Positions 17,534 to 25,861 of a stretch of DNA of 64,000 nt are shown here, in pieces. The notes beneath the pieces are model-generated. The model was not told the DNA's origin. It was given only the letters and a program-made list of their open reading frames with translations, and made no database searches. The stretch comes from Actinospineispora acaciae DSM 45401. GTDB lineage: Bacteria > Actinomycetota > Actinomycetes > Mycobacteriales > Pseudonocardiaceae. The DNA lies in contig NZ_JIAI01000014.1 in NCBI RefSeq assembly GCF_000620785.1, positions 62,001 to 126,000 on the forward strand, written 5' to 3'. Each line of letters begins with the position of its first letter. The first letter of the stretch is position 1. Made by a program: the position numbers and the translations under genes.

Positions 17534-18275
17534 CTTCCAGCAGCTCGCGCCAGTGGCGGATCAGGAGGGCGGGGGCGGCGGGGCAGATGGTGAGGGTGTG
17601 GTGGCGTTTGAGCTGCATGTAGTGGCCGGTGGGGGTGCGGTGGAAGGCGATGACCCAGGGGCCTCGGCGGCGTGGGGAGGTGGCGCCTAGTTGGCCGCCG
17701 GCCTGGATGTCGGCGCACATCCGGGCGAAGGAGGACGCGTCGGCGCGGGGGATGCCTCGGGCGTGGAGGTGGTCGGCGATCGCCCAGAGGTCGCCGTTGG
17801 GGGTGGCGGTGCGCGCTTCGTCGAGGACTTCGAGCGGGAGGTTGACGGCGGCGGTGCGGCCGGGGGTGATGGGGCCGGCCAGGGAGAGCAGGTGTGCGGG
17901 GGCGTGCGCGCTGTCGAGCGTGAGCAGGTCGATCGGGCCTTGGCCGGTGCCGTCGCTGATCGCGACGGTGGCTGAGGCGCCGTTGATGGCGGCCAGGCCG
18001 AGGGTTTGGGTGTGCGGGTCGGCGGCGTAGCGGATGTCGAGCGTGTAGTCCGGGCGGGCCAGGGTTTCCAGGGTTCGGCGCAGGGTGGGTTCGGGGTGGT
18101 CGGACGTGAAGAGGCCGAGGGCGCGCAGGGCGGCGGCGGTGTCGGCGAGGATCCGGCGGTGGTCGGCCATGGTGAAGCCGGGCGGGCGGATCTGGAGCAG
18201 CGGCGGTGGTTCGTCGAGCGCGAGCGAGCTCCAGCAGGTGAAGAACTCGGCTGGGGACAGGCGCAGCGCGGTCAT
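17520..18275 (-). CDS. espG: ESX secretion-associated protein, EspG family
   Basis: A 251-residue EspG-like protein. In mycobacteria EspG is a cytosolic chaperone that binds the tip of PPE proteins and keeps PE-PPE dimers soluble before type VII secretion. The sequence shows the expected mixed alpha/beta order: LSPAEFFTCWSSLALDEPPP, LRALGLFTSDHPEPTLRRTL, and the central strand region LDIRYAADPHTQTLGLAAI. The near-end segment WVIAFHRTPTGHYMQLKRHHTLTICPA matches the family. Its start overlaps the stop of the PPE-like gene (ATGA), a direct link to its probable client. The espG stop codon lies within a strong hairpin. Confidence 0.85.
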   Translation of the reverse strand: MTALRLSPAEFFTCWSSLALDEPPPLLQIRPPGFTMADHRRILADTAAALRALGLFTSDHPEPTLRRTLETLARPDYTLDIRYAADPHTQTLGLAAINGASATVAISDGTGQGPIDLLTLDSAHAPAHLLSLAGPITPGRTAAVNLPLEVLDEARTATPNGDLWAIADHLHARGIPRADASSFARMCADIQAGGQLGATSPRRRGPWVIAFHRTPTGHYMQLKRHHTLTICPAAPALLIRHWRELLEAVSG

Positions 18276-19375
18276 CGCTCGGCGCCGAGGACCGGTTCGA
18301 CGATCTCGTCGTCGAGGCGTATGGCGAACGGTTCGTCGCTGGGGATGAACACGTTGTTGCGGTGCTCGCGTTCGTCGGGGCCGCGCGCGCCGAGAGCCGG
18401 TGGCGTCGGTGGCGGCATGCCCGGCGGCTTCGGCGGGGTCGTCTCCGGTGTCGAGGTGGTCGAGGTGCGCAGGTGGGTGGGCGCGGGCGCGCGCTCGGGG
18501 AGCGGTGGTCGGGGCGTGTTGTTGGGCGGCGGGTTCCCGGGGAGGCGGTTGGTGCCGCGTGATGGTGGGGATGGGAGCGGGCCTTGGGTCGGCGGCAACG
18601 GGTGCTTGGGTTCGGCGCGGCCGCCGGGCGGGGCCGGGGTCGGCGGGGCGGAGCCTCGGCCGGTCGGGGCAGGGACGACGCCGTTGGGCGGGCTGCTTGG
18701 TGGGGTGTGGTGTGGGTTGCCGCCCGGTGGGGTCTGGCCGCCGCCGGGCGTCGTCGGGGCGCCGGATGACGGCGCGCCGCCGGGCGATGCGGCGCCGGCC
18801 CCGGCCACCGGGGGCGATCGTCTGACCACCGCTCCCGGGTCGCCGGCCGATCCGGCGGGTTGACGCGGCGGCGCGGAGGGGTCGGGGAAGGCGGCCACCG
18901 TCTGGCGGGCCTGGTTCTCGTACGCCTTGAGCGCGCGGTTGGCCTCGGCGTCGAGCGCCTGGTTCTGGGCGACGATCTGCGCGTGGTCGTGGGTGGCGCC
19001 GAACCAGTCGGTGAGCCTGCTAAACCAGTTCTGCTCGACGGGCGCCGCGACCGCCGCCTTGGCACCCGCGAACGACGTGCTGTAGTTGCCGACCAGTCCG
19101 CTGCCGACCTGTCCCGCCTGGCCGGTCCGTTGCGCCGTGTTCGCGATACCCCGCAGCGAGCCGCTCGCCGCCGCCGCGCCGCTCCCCCGCCAGCTCACCC
19201 CTTCCGGCAGCGAACGGTTGATGTTGTCCGACGACGCCTCGAACTCCGGCGCCACCTTCGCCAGGGACTGAACCGCCGGGTCGACGCCGCTCTCCCCGGG
19301 ACCGCTCTGCATCCACCGAAACTTCTCGTCCAACGAAATACCCGCGTAGTTGATCTCGGGTATCTGAGCGGCCAC
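18272..19375 (-). CDS. PPE-like type VII secretion substrate with proline-rich tail
   Basis: A 367-residue protein. The N-terminal helical domain (about residues 1-160) resembles a PPE/WXG fold: EINYAGISLDEKFRWMQSGPG, then SLPEGVSWRGSGAAAASGSL with a W-x-G turn at residues 62-64, and a second long helix pair containing NQALDAEANRALKAYENQARQ. Residues 170-340 are low-complexity and rich in Pro, Gly and Thr (for example PPSSPPNGVVPAPTG). A short ordered acidic end follows (FIPSDEPFAIRLDDEIVEPV). A signal peptide is absent, as expected for type VII clients. EspG follows with a four-base overlap. The tail may span the wall or be extracellular. Confidence 0.75.
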   Translation of the reverse strand: MAAQIPEINYAGISLDEKFRWMQSGPGESGVDPAVQSLAKVAPEFEASSDNINRSLPEGVSWRGSGAAAASGSLRGIANTAQRTGQAGQVGSGLVGNYSTSFAGAKAAVAAPVEQNWFSRLTDWFGATHDHAQIVAQNQALDAEANRALKAYENQARQTVAAFPDPSAPPRQPAGSAGDPGAVVRRSPPVAGAGAASPGGAPSSGAPTTPGGGQTPPGGNPHHTPPSSPPNGVVPAPTGRGSAPPTPAPPGGRAEPKHPLPPTQGPLPSPPSRGTNRLPGNPPPNNTPRPPLPERAPAPTHLRTSTTSTPETTPPKPPGMPPPTPPALGARGPDEREHRNNVFIPSDEPFAIRLDDEIVEPVLGAER

Positions 19376-19384
19376 GATCTCCCC

Positions 19385-19948
19385 CTACCGTGATAGCTCT
19401 CGCAGGTTGGACAACATGAGCCGCCCGGCATCCCGCGCCTGCTGACACGCCAGCTCGTGAGTCAAGCCCGGATAGTCCGGTGAGGTGGTCATCCACTGCA
19501 CCCACAGGCTTTGGCCCTGCGCCACATCGACCAGCAGCAGGCAATGGTCATTCGGGCTCCCGTCCGGCGAGGTGGTCTGCACCGCCGAGAATCCGTCGAT
19601 CGTCACAACTTGGGTAGGCGTCGTGCTGTCCAACGCGTAGTCGGCTCCCCGCTTCACAATCAGCCGAGCCAGATAGTGAATATCGGGTTCCTTCGGGAAG
19701 TTCCGCCACTGACAGGCGATGCTGCCGAGTCCATCGCTGTCCTCCGCGCGTTCCCCAGCTCGTACCCCCAGCTGGCGGAACTGCTCCCGGGTCAGCAACG
19801 CGCACGGGTCGACCTGATCGAGCCGCAGCTCGCTCGGCCGTGGCGGCAACCGCGACTCGCCGACGGGTGTCCCGCTGGAACATCCGACCAGCCCAACCGT
19901 CGCCAGCACCGACAACACAGCCAGCCAGCAGCGATGACCTCCCGTCAC
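19385..19948 (-). CDS. DUF3558 lipoprotein (first paralogue)
   Basis: A 187-residue lipoprotein with a signal peptide and lipobox LVGC (Cys near residue 23). The DUF3558 domain contains DPCALLTREQFRQLGV, SIACQWRN, DHCLLLVDVAQGQSLWVQW and HELACQQARDAGRLML. Four cysteines recur at family positions and probably form two disulfides. DUF3558 lipoproteins are common beside type VII accessory genes in Pseudonocardiaceae; their role is unknown. Its GTG start overlaps the stop of the upstream gene (GTGA). A paralogue lies at 20413-20940. Confidence 0.82.
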   Translation of the reverse strand: MTGGHRCWLAVLSVLATVGLVGCSSGTPVGESRLPPRPSELRLDQVDPCALLTREQFRQLGVRAGERAEDSDGLGSIACQWRNFPKEPDIHYLARLIVKRGADYALDSTTPTQVVTIDGFSAVQTTSPDGSPNDHCLLLVDVAQGQSLWVQWMTTSPDYPGLTHELACQQARDAGRLMLSNLRELSR

Positions 19949-20355
19949 GACAACCCACCCTCCGCCTCGCAGAGCGGGTTCTCCGGATCAAACGAAGCCT
20001 TGATCTGCTCCTCGGTGTAGCCGTACGCCTGAGCGGTCACCGTCAGCGCGTTCCCGGCAGCCTTGAGCGCATTCACATGGGTCTGAAACTGGACCTTGAG
20101 GCCCTCAAGCTTTTCGTTCAACAACTCGGCAGCCGGCCCAGACACCGGATCGCCAGCCGGTGCGCGCACCCGAAGCGTTCGGCTGTGCAAACTGAGCAAT
20201 CCATCCAACTGGACGGCCTCTGCGAGCAATGTCTTGCGCACGGCAAGCACGTTCTCCTGGGTCACCTGCAAACCAAGGTGATCCAACGATGCCGCTAACG
20301 CCGACGCCTGCGGCCCCTGCGCACCGGCCAGCGCGCGCTGGCCGAGACCTGCCAT
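19945..20355 (-). CDS. PE/WXG-like helical protein
   Basis: About 136 residues, predicted almost all helical, with no signal peptide or membrane segment. The order SLDHLGLQVTQENVLAVRKTL, AVQLDGLLSLH, AAELLNEKLEGLKVQFQTHV and ALTVTAQAYGYTEEQI suggests a helical hairpin like PE or WXG100 secretion partners. The closing AQAYGYTEEQIK resembles the end of ESX-type target proteins. It lies between two DUF3558 lipoproteins and upstream of the PPE-like gene, so it is a candidate heterodimer partner. A GTG at 20379 is an alternative start. Confidence 0.6.
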   Translation of the reverse strand: MAGLGQRALAGAQGPQASALAASLDHLGLQVTQENVLAVRKTLLAEAVQLDGLLSLHSRTLRVRAPAGDPVSGPAAELLNEKLEGLKVQFQTHVNALKAAGNALTVTAQAYGYTEEQIKASFDPENPLCEAEGGLS

Positions 20356-20412
20356 ACCCCAAGACGATAGAGCCCCCACCCCACGCCCCGGGCCGAAACG
20401 CCAAACCTCGTA

Positions 20413-20940
20413 CTAACGCGACAACCTCCGCAAGCTGGCCAACATGAGCCGCCCCGCCTCCTCCGCCCGCTGGCACGCCACCTCGTGACTCAACCCGGGA
20501 TAACCGCCCGACAACGACGTCCACTGCACCCACAGCGCCTGCCCGTCCGCCACATCAACGGCCAACACACAGTGATTCTTGGGATCCACATACGGCGCAC
20601 TGGCCCGCACCGCCAAGAACCCATCGATGTCAACGTTCTCCCTCGTAGCCCCGCTGTTCAGCACGGACTCCGCGTCCTGGTCCACGATCAACCGAGCCAG
20701 ATAGCTCGACATCGCCCCGTCCCGCCACCGACAGCCACCACCCTCCGCCCGCTCCCCCGCCCGAACCCCCATCCGCCGAACCTGCTCCGCCCCCAACAAC
20801 GCACACGCCTCCACCCCATCCAGCCGCAACTCAACCGGACGAGACGGCAACCGCGACGCCGCACTCACCGCCGACCCCCCGCCGCCGCACCCCACCAACG
20901 CCACCACCAACACCCCGCCCACCCACCACCTACCGACCAT
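20413..20940 (-). CDS. DUF3558 lipoprotein (second paralogue)
   Basis: A 175-residue lipoprotein. The signal peptide MVGRWWVGGVLVVALVGC ends in lipobox LVGC, followed by a glycine run. The domain matches the first paralogue closely: EACALLGAEQVRRMGVRAGERAE, GGGCRWRDG, NHCVLAVDVADGQALWVQW and SHEVACQRAEEAGRLMLAS. GGGAGGGG upstream selects the ATG at 20940 over an earlier in-frame start. The pair probably arose by tandem duplication within this operon. Function is unknown. Confidence 0.82.
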   Translation of the reverse strand: MVGRWWVGGVLVVALVGCGGGGSAVSAASRLPSRPVELRLDGVEACALLGAEQVRRMGVRAGERAEGGGCRWRDGAMSSYLARLIVDQDAESVLNSGATRENVDIDGFLAVRASAPYVDPKNHCVLAVDVADGQALWVQWTSLSGGYPGLSHEVACQRAEEAGRLMLASLRRLSR

Positions 20941-20963
20941 CACAACCCACCCCTCCCACGAGA

Positions 20964-21209
20964 TCACCACTCATCGCCAAGCCCCAGAACAGGCGGAACG
21001 ACGTCCTCCCACACCGCACGCACGGCCACCTCGACGAGCGCGGACGCGGACTGCGCAATGAGCACATACCGACACCGCCAAGCCCGCCCACACCCACCAC
21101 ACCGGCCATCCGCCCCAAGCCGATGCTGATCAAGCCACCGCTCAACCCCACCCGGCGTAATGGCCAGCCCGATCGCGGCCAGCCGCATCACCTCCTGCTC
21201 CGGGCTCAC
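20964..21209 (-). CDS. small Cys-cluster protein in the type VII accessory operon
   Basis: An 81-residue protein, not recognised. It has an N-terminal helix (EQEVMRLAAIGLAITPGGVERWLDQH) and a central cysteine cluster RCGGCGRAWRCRY, spaced C-x2-C-x5-C, that could bind zinc or be redox active. The C-terminal helix is VEVAVRAVWEDVVPP. The cluster resembles CVSCGHRWPCGLRRC in the gene at 21757-22311, so the two may share an ancestral module. Its GTG start overlaps the previous stop. Confidence 0.6.
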   Translation of the reverse strand: MSPEQEVMRLAAIGLAITPGGVERWLDQHRLGADGRCGGCGRAWRCRYVLIAQSASALVEVAVRAVWEDVVPPVLGLGDEW

Positions 21210-21760
21210 GACCGACCGACCTGATAGCGATAGCGGCGCTCATGAGCCGCTGCGATGCTGGCGACCTCCACCGGATTCACCCCGGCGAACGTGTCCAGCC
21301 ACCCCAACGCCAGCTCCCACCCATGCCCCGCATCCCGCACCCGCGCATAGAACTCGTCCTCCACCGCGAGCAGCGCACGCCCGCGAGACAGCCACAGCTC
21401 CCCCGCGGACTCCGGAAAGCTGATCTTGCTAATGGCCCACTTCCGCACGAACCGATTCAGATGCGGCGCCTCACCCGGATTGGCCTTCACGTAGAGCAGC
21501 AAGGCCACCGCCTCCGACAGGTCGGTGGTGCGGCGGTCATAGCCGAGGGAATGGACGTCCAGCGCCGGCACCCTGTCGGCCAGCCGTTCGACGAGCCCAC
21601 GCATGTACCACTCGACCGGCCCGTCCCGCCAGCACACCCGCCACCCGCTGAACCGGCGGTCCGCGCCATTGCCGTACCACCGGCATCCGACCTCACGAGT
21701 CCCCGCCCGCTCGCGCAAGAGATCCGCCAACCGAGCCGCATCCCGAGAACGAGCGCTCAT
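21206..21760 (-). CDS. hypothetical protein in the type VII accessory operon
   Basis: A 184-residue soluble protein, not recognised. The N-terminal half is basic with several tryptophans (FSGWRVCWRDGPVEWYMRG). The middle contains VHSLGYDRRTTDLSEAVALLLYVKANPGE. The C-terminal half is helical, with AGHGWELALGWLDTFAGVNPVEVASIAAAHERR. No signal peptide or membrane segment is seen. It overlaps both neighbours by four bases, so it is co-translated with the Cys-cluster proteins. Confidence 0.6.
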   Translation of the reverse strand: MSARSRDAARLADLLRERAGTREVGCRWYGNGADRRFSGWRVCWRDGPVEWYMRGLVERLADRVPALDVHSLGYDRRTTDLSEAVALLLYVKANPGEAPHLNRFVRKWAISKISFPESAGELWLSRGRALLAVEDEFYARVRDAGHGWELALGWLDTFAGVNPVEVASIAAAHERRYRYQVGRS

Positions 21761-22311
21761 TCCGGCCGGTCACCCCAGGTGATCGGCTCGACGGCGGTAC
21801 GGAGGAGCGCCGTGGCCGTCGCTCCCCGTTCCTCGATGGGACGCCAACCCCCGACCAGGACGACGGTGCCGCCCTCGGGCACGTCCTCACCGACCTGCCC
21901 CGCCGTCACCTCGCCCCAGTAACACCCCGACTCGTGCCGGTGCCGCAACGTCTCCAACGAGATCGCCAGCCACCAACACGCCGCGTCCGCGTCCGGATAG
22001 TCGGCCCGCCCGAGCCACAACGCCCGCGTCCGCACACCGTCGCTCCAGAACGTCTCACCCCGCCAGATCGCGACGGCCCCCGCGACGGCCGGCCCGGGCC
22101 GACACCGAGGCGGAGCGGGGTACGGACGGAGCCTGAACGACTGCTCGGCGCACCGCCGCAGCCCGCACGGCCATCGATGCCCGCAGGACACGCACGTCCC
22201 GTCGTCGGCCCGCACATGTTCGCGGACGATCTTCGCGCCGTCGCCCTGTCGTGCGATCCAGTACACGAACTCGCTCACCGGCTTCGCGTCAGAGGAAGGA
22301 GAAATCAGCAC
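21757..22311 (-). CDS. Cys-cluster hypothetical protein, first gene of the operon
   Basis: A 184-residue protein, not recognised. Near residues 38-55 it carries DGTCVSCGHRWPCGLRRC, a compact cysteine cluster similar in spacing to that of the 81-residue neighbour. The rest has WLGRADYPDADAACWWLAISLE and a beta-rich EGGTVVLVGGWRPIEERG. No export signal is seen. The GTG start at 22311 has a GGAG site about 12 bases upstream. It leads the eight-gene minus-strand operon and is divergent from the XRE regulator. Confidence 0.6.
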   Translation of the reverse strand: MLISPSSDAKPVSEFVYWIARQGDGAKIVREHVRADDGTCVSCGHRWPCGLRRCAEQSFRLRPYPAPPRCRPGPAVAGAVAIWRGETFWSDGVRTRALWLGRADYPDADAACWWLAISLETLRHRHESGCYWGEVTAGQVGEDVPEGGTVVLVGGWRPIEERGATATALLRTAVEPITWGDRPE

Positions 22312-22352
22312 GTGGTCAGCTCCGATCGGCTACCCGTGGTTGGTTAGTTATC

Positions 22353-22383
22353 GCAGGTCAAGCACCTGCCAAACAACGTTTGG
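22353..22383. promoter_or_regulatory. two adjacent inverted repeats in the divergent promoter region
   Basis: GCAGGT/ACCTGC (22353-22358 and 22364-22369) is followed directly by CCAAAC/GTTTGG (22369-22374 and 22378-22383). They lie between the type VII accessory operon and the XRE gene and are candidate operator sites for the XRE regulator. Confidence 0.4.
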
Positions 22384-22498
22384 CCACCGTATCTGCAATG
22401 TATTACGCAGTCAAGTCAGACATTGATTGGTGCACTGATTGCGTACTGACGCACGACCGGTGAGCGGTGCACGAGCGCCTGCCCGATAGCGTGTGGCC

Positions 22499-23371
22499 AT
22501 GCCAGCGGGCCGACGGAAGGCACGGCCGGTGCCGTTCGGGCGGCCGGATCCGTCGGCGTTGCGTTTCCTCATTAGCCGGGACCTGCGCACCATGCGGGAG
22601 CGCGCCGGCCTGACCCAACGGGAGGCGGCCCGCGTTCTGGCATGCGGGCAAGCGAAGATCAACCACCTGGAGTCCGGCCGAACCGGGCCGAAGCCGAAAG
22701 AGGTGGCGGCGCTGCTGCGCGCGTACGGCGCAAGCGCGGAACACGCCGATCGCATGGCCTCACTCGCGGCCCGCGCCGACCAGACGGCGTGGTGGGCGCC
22801 CTACTCGAAGGTATTGCGCGACTGGTTTCAGACCTTCGTCGGGCTCGAAGGGCTCGCGACCGCCGAGTTCTCCTATGCCTCGCGCCTACTTCCCGGCCAG
22901 CTCCAGACCTCCGACTACGCGGCCGGCTTGCTGGTCGGCCACGCCGGAGTCGCGCCGATGGATGCGCCACTGATTGTGCGTGCACGCATGGACCGCCAGC
23001 GGCTGACCGACGAGACGCGGCCACTCCGATTCGCCGCCGTCATCGAGCAGGTCGTCTTCGAGCGCAAGGTCGGCGGCGAGGCGGTCATGCGGCAGCAACT
23101 CGAACACATCTTGCGGCTGATGAAGCTGGACAACGTCGAAGTGCAGGTCATGCCGACCGCTGTTGCGGTGCACGACGGGCTCGACGGCGACTTCCTGGTG
23201 CTCGACTTCGACAAGGCGCAGAGCATCGGTTACGTCGGACATGCGGACGGAGCCATCTACATCCAAGACTCGGAGCGCGTGGCGCGGTACAAAGAGTCAG
23301 CCGACCGGATCCGCGAGGCGGCGCTCTCACCCGCCGAGACGGCGGAGTTCATTCGAGCGCTCATTTCGTAG
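22499..23371 (+). CDS. XRE-family regulator with DUF5753 domain
   Basis: A 290-residue regulator. The N-terminal helix-turn-helix spans about residues 18-75 (LRTMRERAGLTQREAARVL, then GQAKINHLESGR). The DUF5753 domain follows, with YASRLLPGQLQTSDYAAGLL and the end segment ESADRIREAALSP. Such proteins pair with DUF397 proteins across actinomycetes (the WhiJ-like systems) and are thought to be developmental switches. The ATG at 22499 lies six bases after TAGCGT (22487-22492), suggesting a leaderless transcript; a GTG at 22493 is the alternative. The DUF397 gene follows nine bases after its stop. Confidence 0.85.
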   Translation: MPAGRRKARPVPFGRPDPSALRFLISRDLRTMRERAGLTQREAARVLACGQAKINHLESGRTGPKPKEVAALLRAYGASAEHADRMASLAARADQTAWWAPYSKVLRDWFQTFVGLEGLATAEFSYASRLLPGQLQTSDYAAGLLVGHAGVAPMDAPLIVRARMDRQRLTDETRPLRFAAVIEQVVFERKVGGEAVMRQQLEHILRLMKLDNVEVQVMPTAVAVHDGLDGDFLVLDFDKAQSIGYVGHADGAIYIQDSERVARYKESADRIREAALSPAETAEFIRALIS

Positions 23372-23380
23372 AGGAGTCGA

Positions 23381-23746
23381 ATGCCACAGGATGCCTGGCG
23401 AACGTCGAGCTACACGCGGGACACCGAGCTTTGCGTCGAGGTCGCGCCGACAGCGGGCGGCGCGCTGATCCGGCACAGCAGGCGGCCGGACGCCGGCACG
23501 ATCTCGTTCAGCAGCGGCGAATGGCTGCGTTTCATCAGGGACGCGCGCTCGAACCGGCCGAGCACGAACGGTGCCGCCGAGATCGAGCTGGCCGACGACG
23601 GCGCCGCCCGCGTCCGCTCCCTGCGCGACGGCCTGGAGCTGCACTTCACCGACGGCGAATGGCGCGCGTTCGTGTCCGGCATCCGCGCCGGCGAGTTCGA
23701 CTTCCACCGCCCCGGTCACGAGCCGTCCGCGCGCAACGCCGGCTGA
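23381..23746 (+). CDS. DUF397 protein with a second half-domain
   Basis: A 121-residue partner of the XRE/DUF5753 regulator. Residues 5-55 form a standard DUF397 domain (WRTSSYTRDTELCVEVA, IRHSRRPDAGTISFSSGEWLRF). Residues 68-108 appear to repeat its C-terminal half (ARVRSLRDGLELHFTDGEWRAFVSGIRAGEFD), making the protein longer than the usual 60-80 residues. GAGGAG precedes the ATG. In known pairs the small protein modulates the DNA-binding partner. Confidence 0.85.
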   Translation: MPQDAWRTSSYTRDTELCVEVAPTAGGALIRHSRRPDAGTISFSSGEWLRFIRDARSNRPSTNGAAEIELADDGAARVRSLRDGLELHFTDGEWRAFVSGIRAGEFDFHRPGHEPSARNAG

Positions 23747-23824
23747 TCCGCGCCGCCCGCACACCCACTCCGTACCCCGCACACGCACTGGAACCGCCGT
23801 ACGGGCCACAAACCGGATGTGCCA

Positions 23825-23851
23825 GCCGCTAGCCGTCCGCGCGCTAGCGGC
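23825..23851. terminator. hairpin between DUF397 and aftA
   Basis: GCCGCTAGC (23825-23833) and GCTAGCGGC (23843-23851) pair over 9 bp around a 9-base loop. The right arm contains the aftA stop codon. It can end transcripts from both directions. Confidence 0.65.
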
Positions 23852-25787
23852 GGACGATTACGACGAACGGGCCGACGTCCTGCTCCACGAACGGCGGTGA
23901 CTCGAACAGCCCCGGGTCGAACTCCAGCTCCTCGACCCGCACCGGCGCGGCCCTCGGGAAGGAGTCGGACGCCACCCTGAGCAGCAGCTTTCCCTCCGGA
24001 CCCCGGCGCAGGACGAGCACGTTCGGCGGCTCGTACGGGCTCCTCGCCATCCGCGCCGACAGCTCGTCCGGACCCGACGACGACGCCCACCGGCGGATCT
24101 CCTCGTTGCGCTGCGGGTACGCGGCCAGCGGGTTGGCGTAGTGCGGCGTCGTTGTCTGGAAACCCCAGTACGGCCGGAACGACAGCAGGCGCTCCTCCGT
24201 CGAGAGCACGACGTTCTCCGTGGGCGGGCGCCGGGACAGCTCGTCGATGGTGGTGATCAGCGCGCCCCGCCAGGCCGCGTCCAGGGCCAAATCGTGCTCG
24301 CCCTTGGCGTTGTACCCGTCCGTGTCGTAGTCGGACTCCGCCGCCGCGACCATCCCCTTCGACGAGTCCACGCCGGCCTGCATCATCGACACCGCGCCCG
24401 CCACGGCGAGCACCACGCCGATCGCGCGCACGGATACCACCGGCAGCCGGCGCAGGACGTCGAGCGCCGCGAACACGCCGGCGACCGCCAGCGCGACGTC
24501 CACCGTGACGATGAACCGGAACGCCAACAACGTCGTGTTCGCAACGATGGCCAGCGTGGACAGCACAAACCAGGCGTACACCGCGCCGGTGATCACCAGC
24601 AGCACCGTCGCCAGCTCGTCGCGCGCCCGCCACACCAACCACACCAACCCGCCCAGGCACAGCACACCGAACGCGCTGGTCGGCACGAACGGGGTGGGCA
24701 GCGAGGCGCCGACCTCGGGCAGGAAGTGCGCCGCCACGTTCGACGTGCCGAGCCCGCCGGCCAGGATGAACGGCCCCCAGGTGAGCGCCCCGACCAGCGC
24801 GGCCAGCACGCCGATCACGACCAGCCGCGACGACAGCCACCACACCGTCGGCCACGGCGGCGCGCCGGCGCGCAGGTCCAGGACGCCGGCGAGAACGGCG
24901 AGCACCACCACGACCACCGCACCGAACACCAGGTGCAGCGTGTACGTGACCGCGCAGACGCCGAGATAGCCGCCGACCAGCACCAACGGCCAGGTGAACA
25001 CCCGGGCGCCGCGACGGAACACCCGCCAGGCGAGCAGCGCGACCGGCGGCAGCCATGCGGTGGTGGGCCAGGCGTACGGCTCGTCAGGGCCGAACGCGAT
25101 GAACCCCGCGAGCACCGTGACCACCGTGACCAACAGCGCGCGGTTGCGGCGAAGCACCAGGCTCCACAACACGAACGCGACCACCGCGCTGAGCCCCGCC
25201 CACGTGATCGAGTACGGCTTGTACGCCGCCCAACCGTCCAGCCCGACCAGGTTCGCGAACCGCCCGCCCAGCCAGAACCATCCGCCCGGGTAGTAGGCGG
25301 CCAGCCCGCGATAGTTGGCGTCCGCCAACCCGACCGTCGACGCCATCCGCTCCATGTACTGAAGCCGGAAGGTGTTGTCCACGCCGGACCCGCCGAGGAA
25401 GAACTTCGTCGCCTCCAGCGGAATCGCCAGCAACACCGTGGCCAGCGCGCTGAGCCCGGTCCACGCCCCCGCCAGGTTGCACCACAGCGGCCACCGCGCC
25501 GCCCAACCGAGCCCCACCGGCACGAACAACCCGACCAGGATCACCGCGCCGGTCACGTTGGCCAGCGACTGCAGCACGTACGTCCCCGGGCCGACGGCCA
25601 TCCGGTCGACGGCGAGCTGCAACCCCAGGCTGACCGCGACCGCGACCGCCCCGCCGAGCAGCAGCTCCACCAGTGTCTGGCCGAGCGGGAGCCGGGCGAT
25701 CGGCGGTGCCTTCGGCGGCGGGGGCCGGGTCACCGGCGTCACTCGGGCACGAGGCGCCGCGGCCTCTAGTGCATGGCTGTCCAACAT
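23844..25787 (-). CDS. aftA: galactan 5-O-arabinofuranosyltransferase
   Basis: AftA adds the first arabinofuranose from decaprenyl-phosphoryl-arabinose to the galactan of arabinogalactan. The 647-residue protein is close to the mycobacterial length (about 643). It has about eleven to thirteen membrane helices followed by a soluble outer domain. Family landmarks are TKFFLGGSGVDNTFRLQYM near residue 130, YYPGGWFWLGGRF, and FGPDEPYAWPTTAWLPP. The closing segment is VGPFVVIVRR. The ATG at 25787 lacks a strong ribosome site. Unlike the mycobacterial locus, no emb, dprE or ubiA genes are adjacent. A hairpin contains its stop. Confidence 0.82.
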   Translation of the reverse strand: MLDSHALEAAAPRARVTPVTRPPPPKAPPIARLPLGQTLVELLLGGAVAVAVSLGLQLAVDRMAVGPGTYVLQSLANVTGAVILVGLFVPVGLGWAARWPLWCNLAGAWTGLSALATVLLAIPLEATKFFLGGSGVDNTFRLQYMERMASTVGLADANYRGLAAYYPGGWFWLGGRFANLVGLDGWAAYKPYSITWAGLSAVVAFVLWSLVLRRNRALLVTVVTVLAGFIAFGPDEPYAWPTTAWLPPVALLAWRVFRRGARVFTWPLVLVGGYLGVCAVTYTLHLVFGAVVVVVLAVLAGVLDLRAGAPPWPTVWWLSSRLVVIGVLAALVGALTWGPFILAGGLGTSNVAAHFLPEVGASLPTPFVPTSAFGVLCLGGLVWLVWRARDELATVLLVITGAVYAWFVLSTLAIVANTTLLAFRFIVTVDVALAVAGVFAALDVLRRLPVVSVRAIGVVLAVAGAVSMMQAGVDSSKGMVAAAESDYDTDGYNAKGEHDLALDAAWRGALITTIDELSRRPPTENVVLSTEERLLSFRPYWGFQTTTPHYANPLAAYPQRNEEIRRWASSSGPDELSARMARSPYEPPNVLVLRRGPEGKLLLRVASDSFPRAAPVRVEELEFDPGLFESPPFVEQDVGPFVVIVRR

Positions 25788-25861
25788 GTCGCCCAGACTG
25801 GTGATGCCGAATCGTCCCCGACTTCTTACAGGTGGACGCCGCGCGGGGCAACGCGGGGCAC

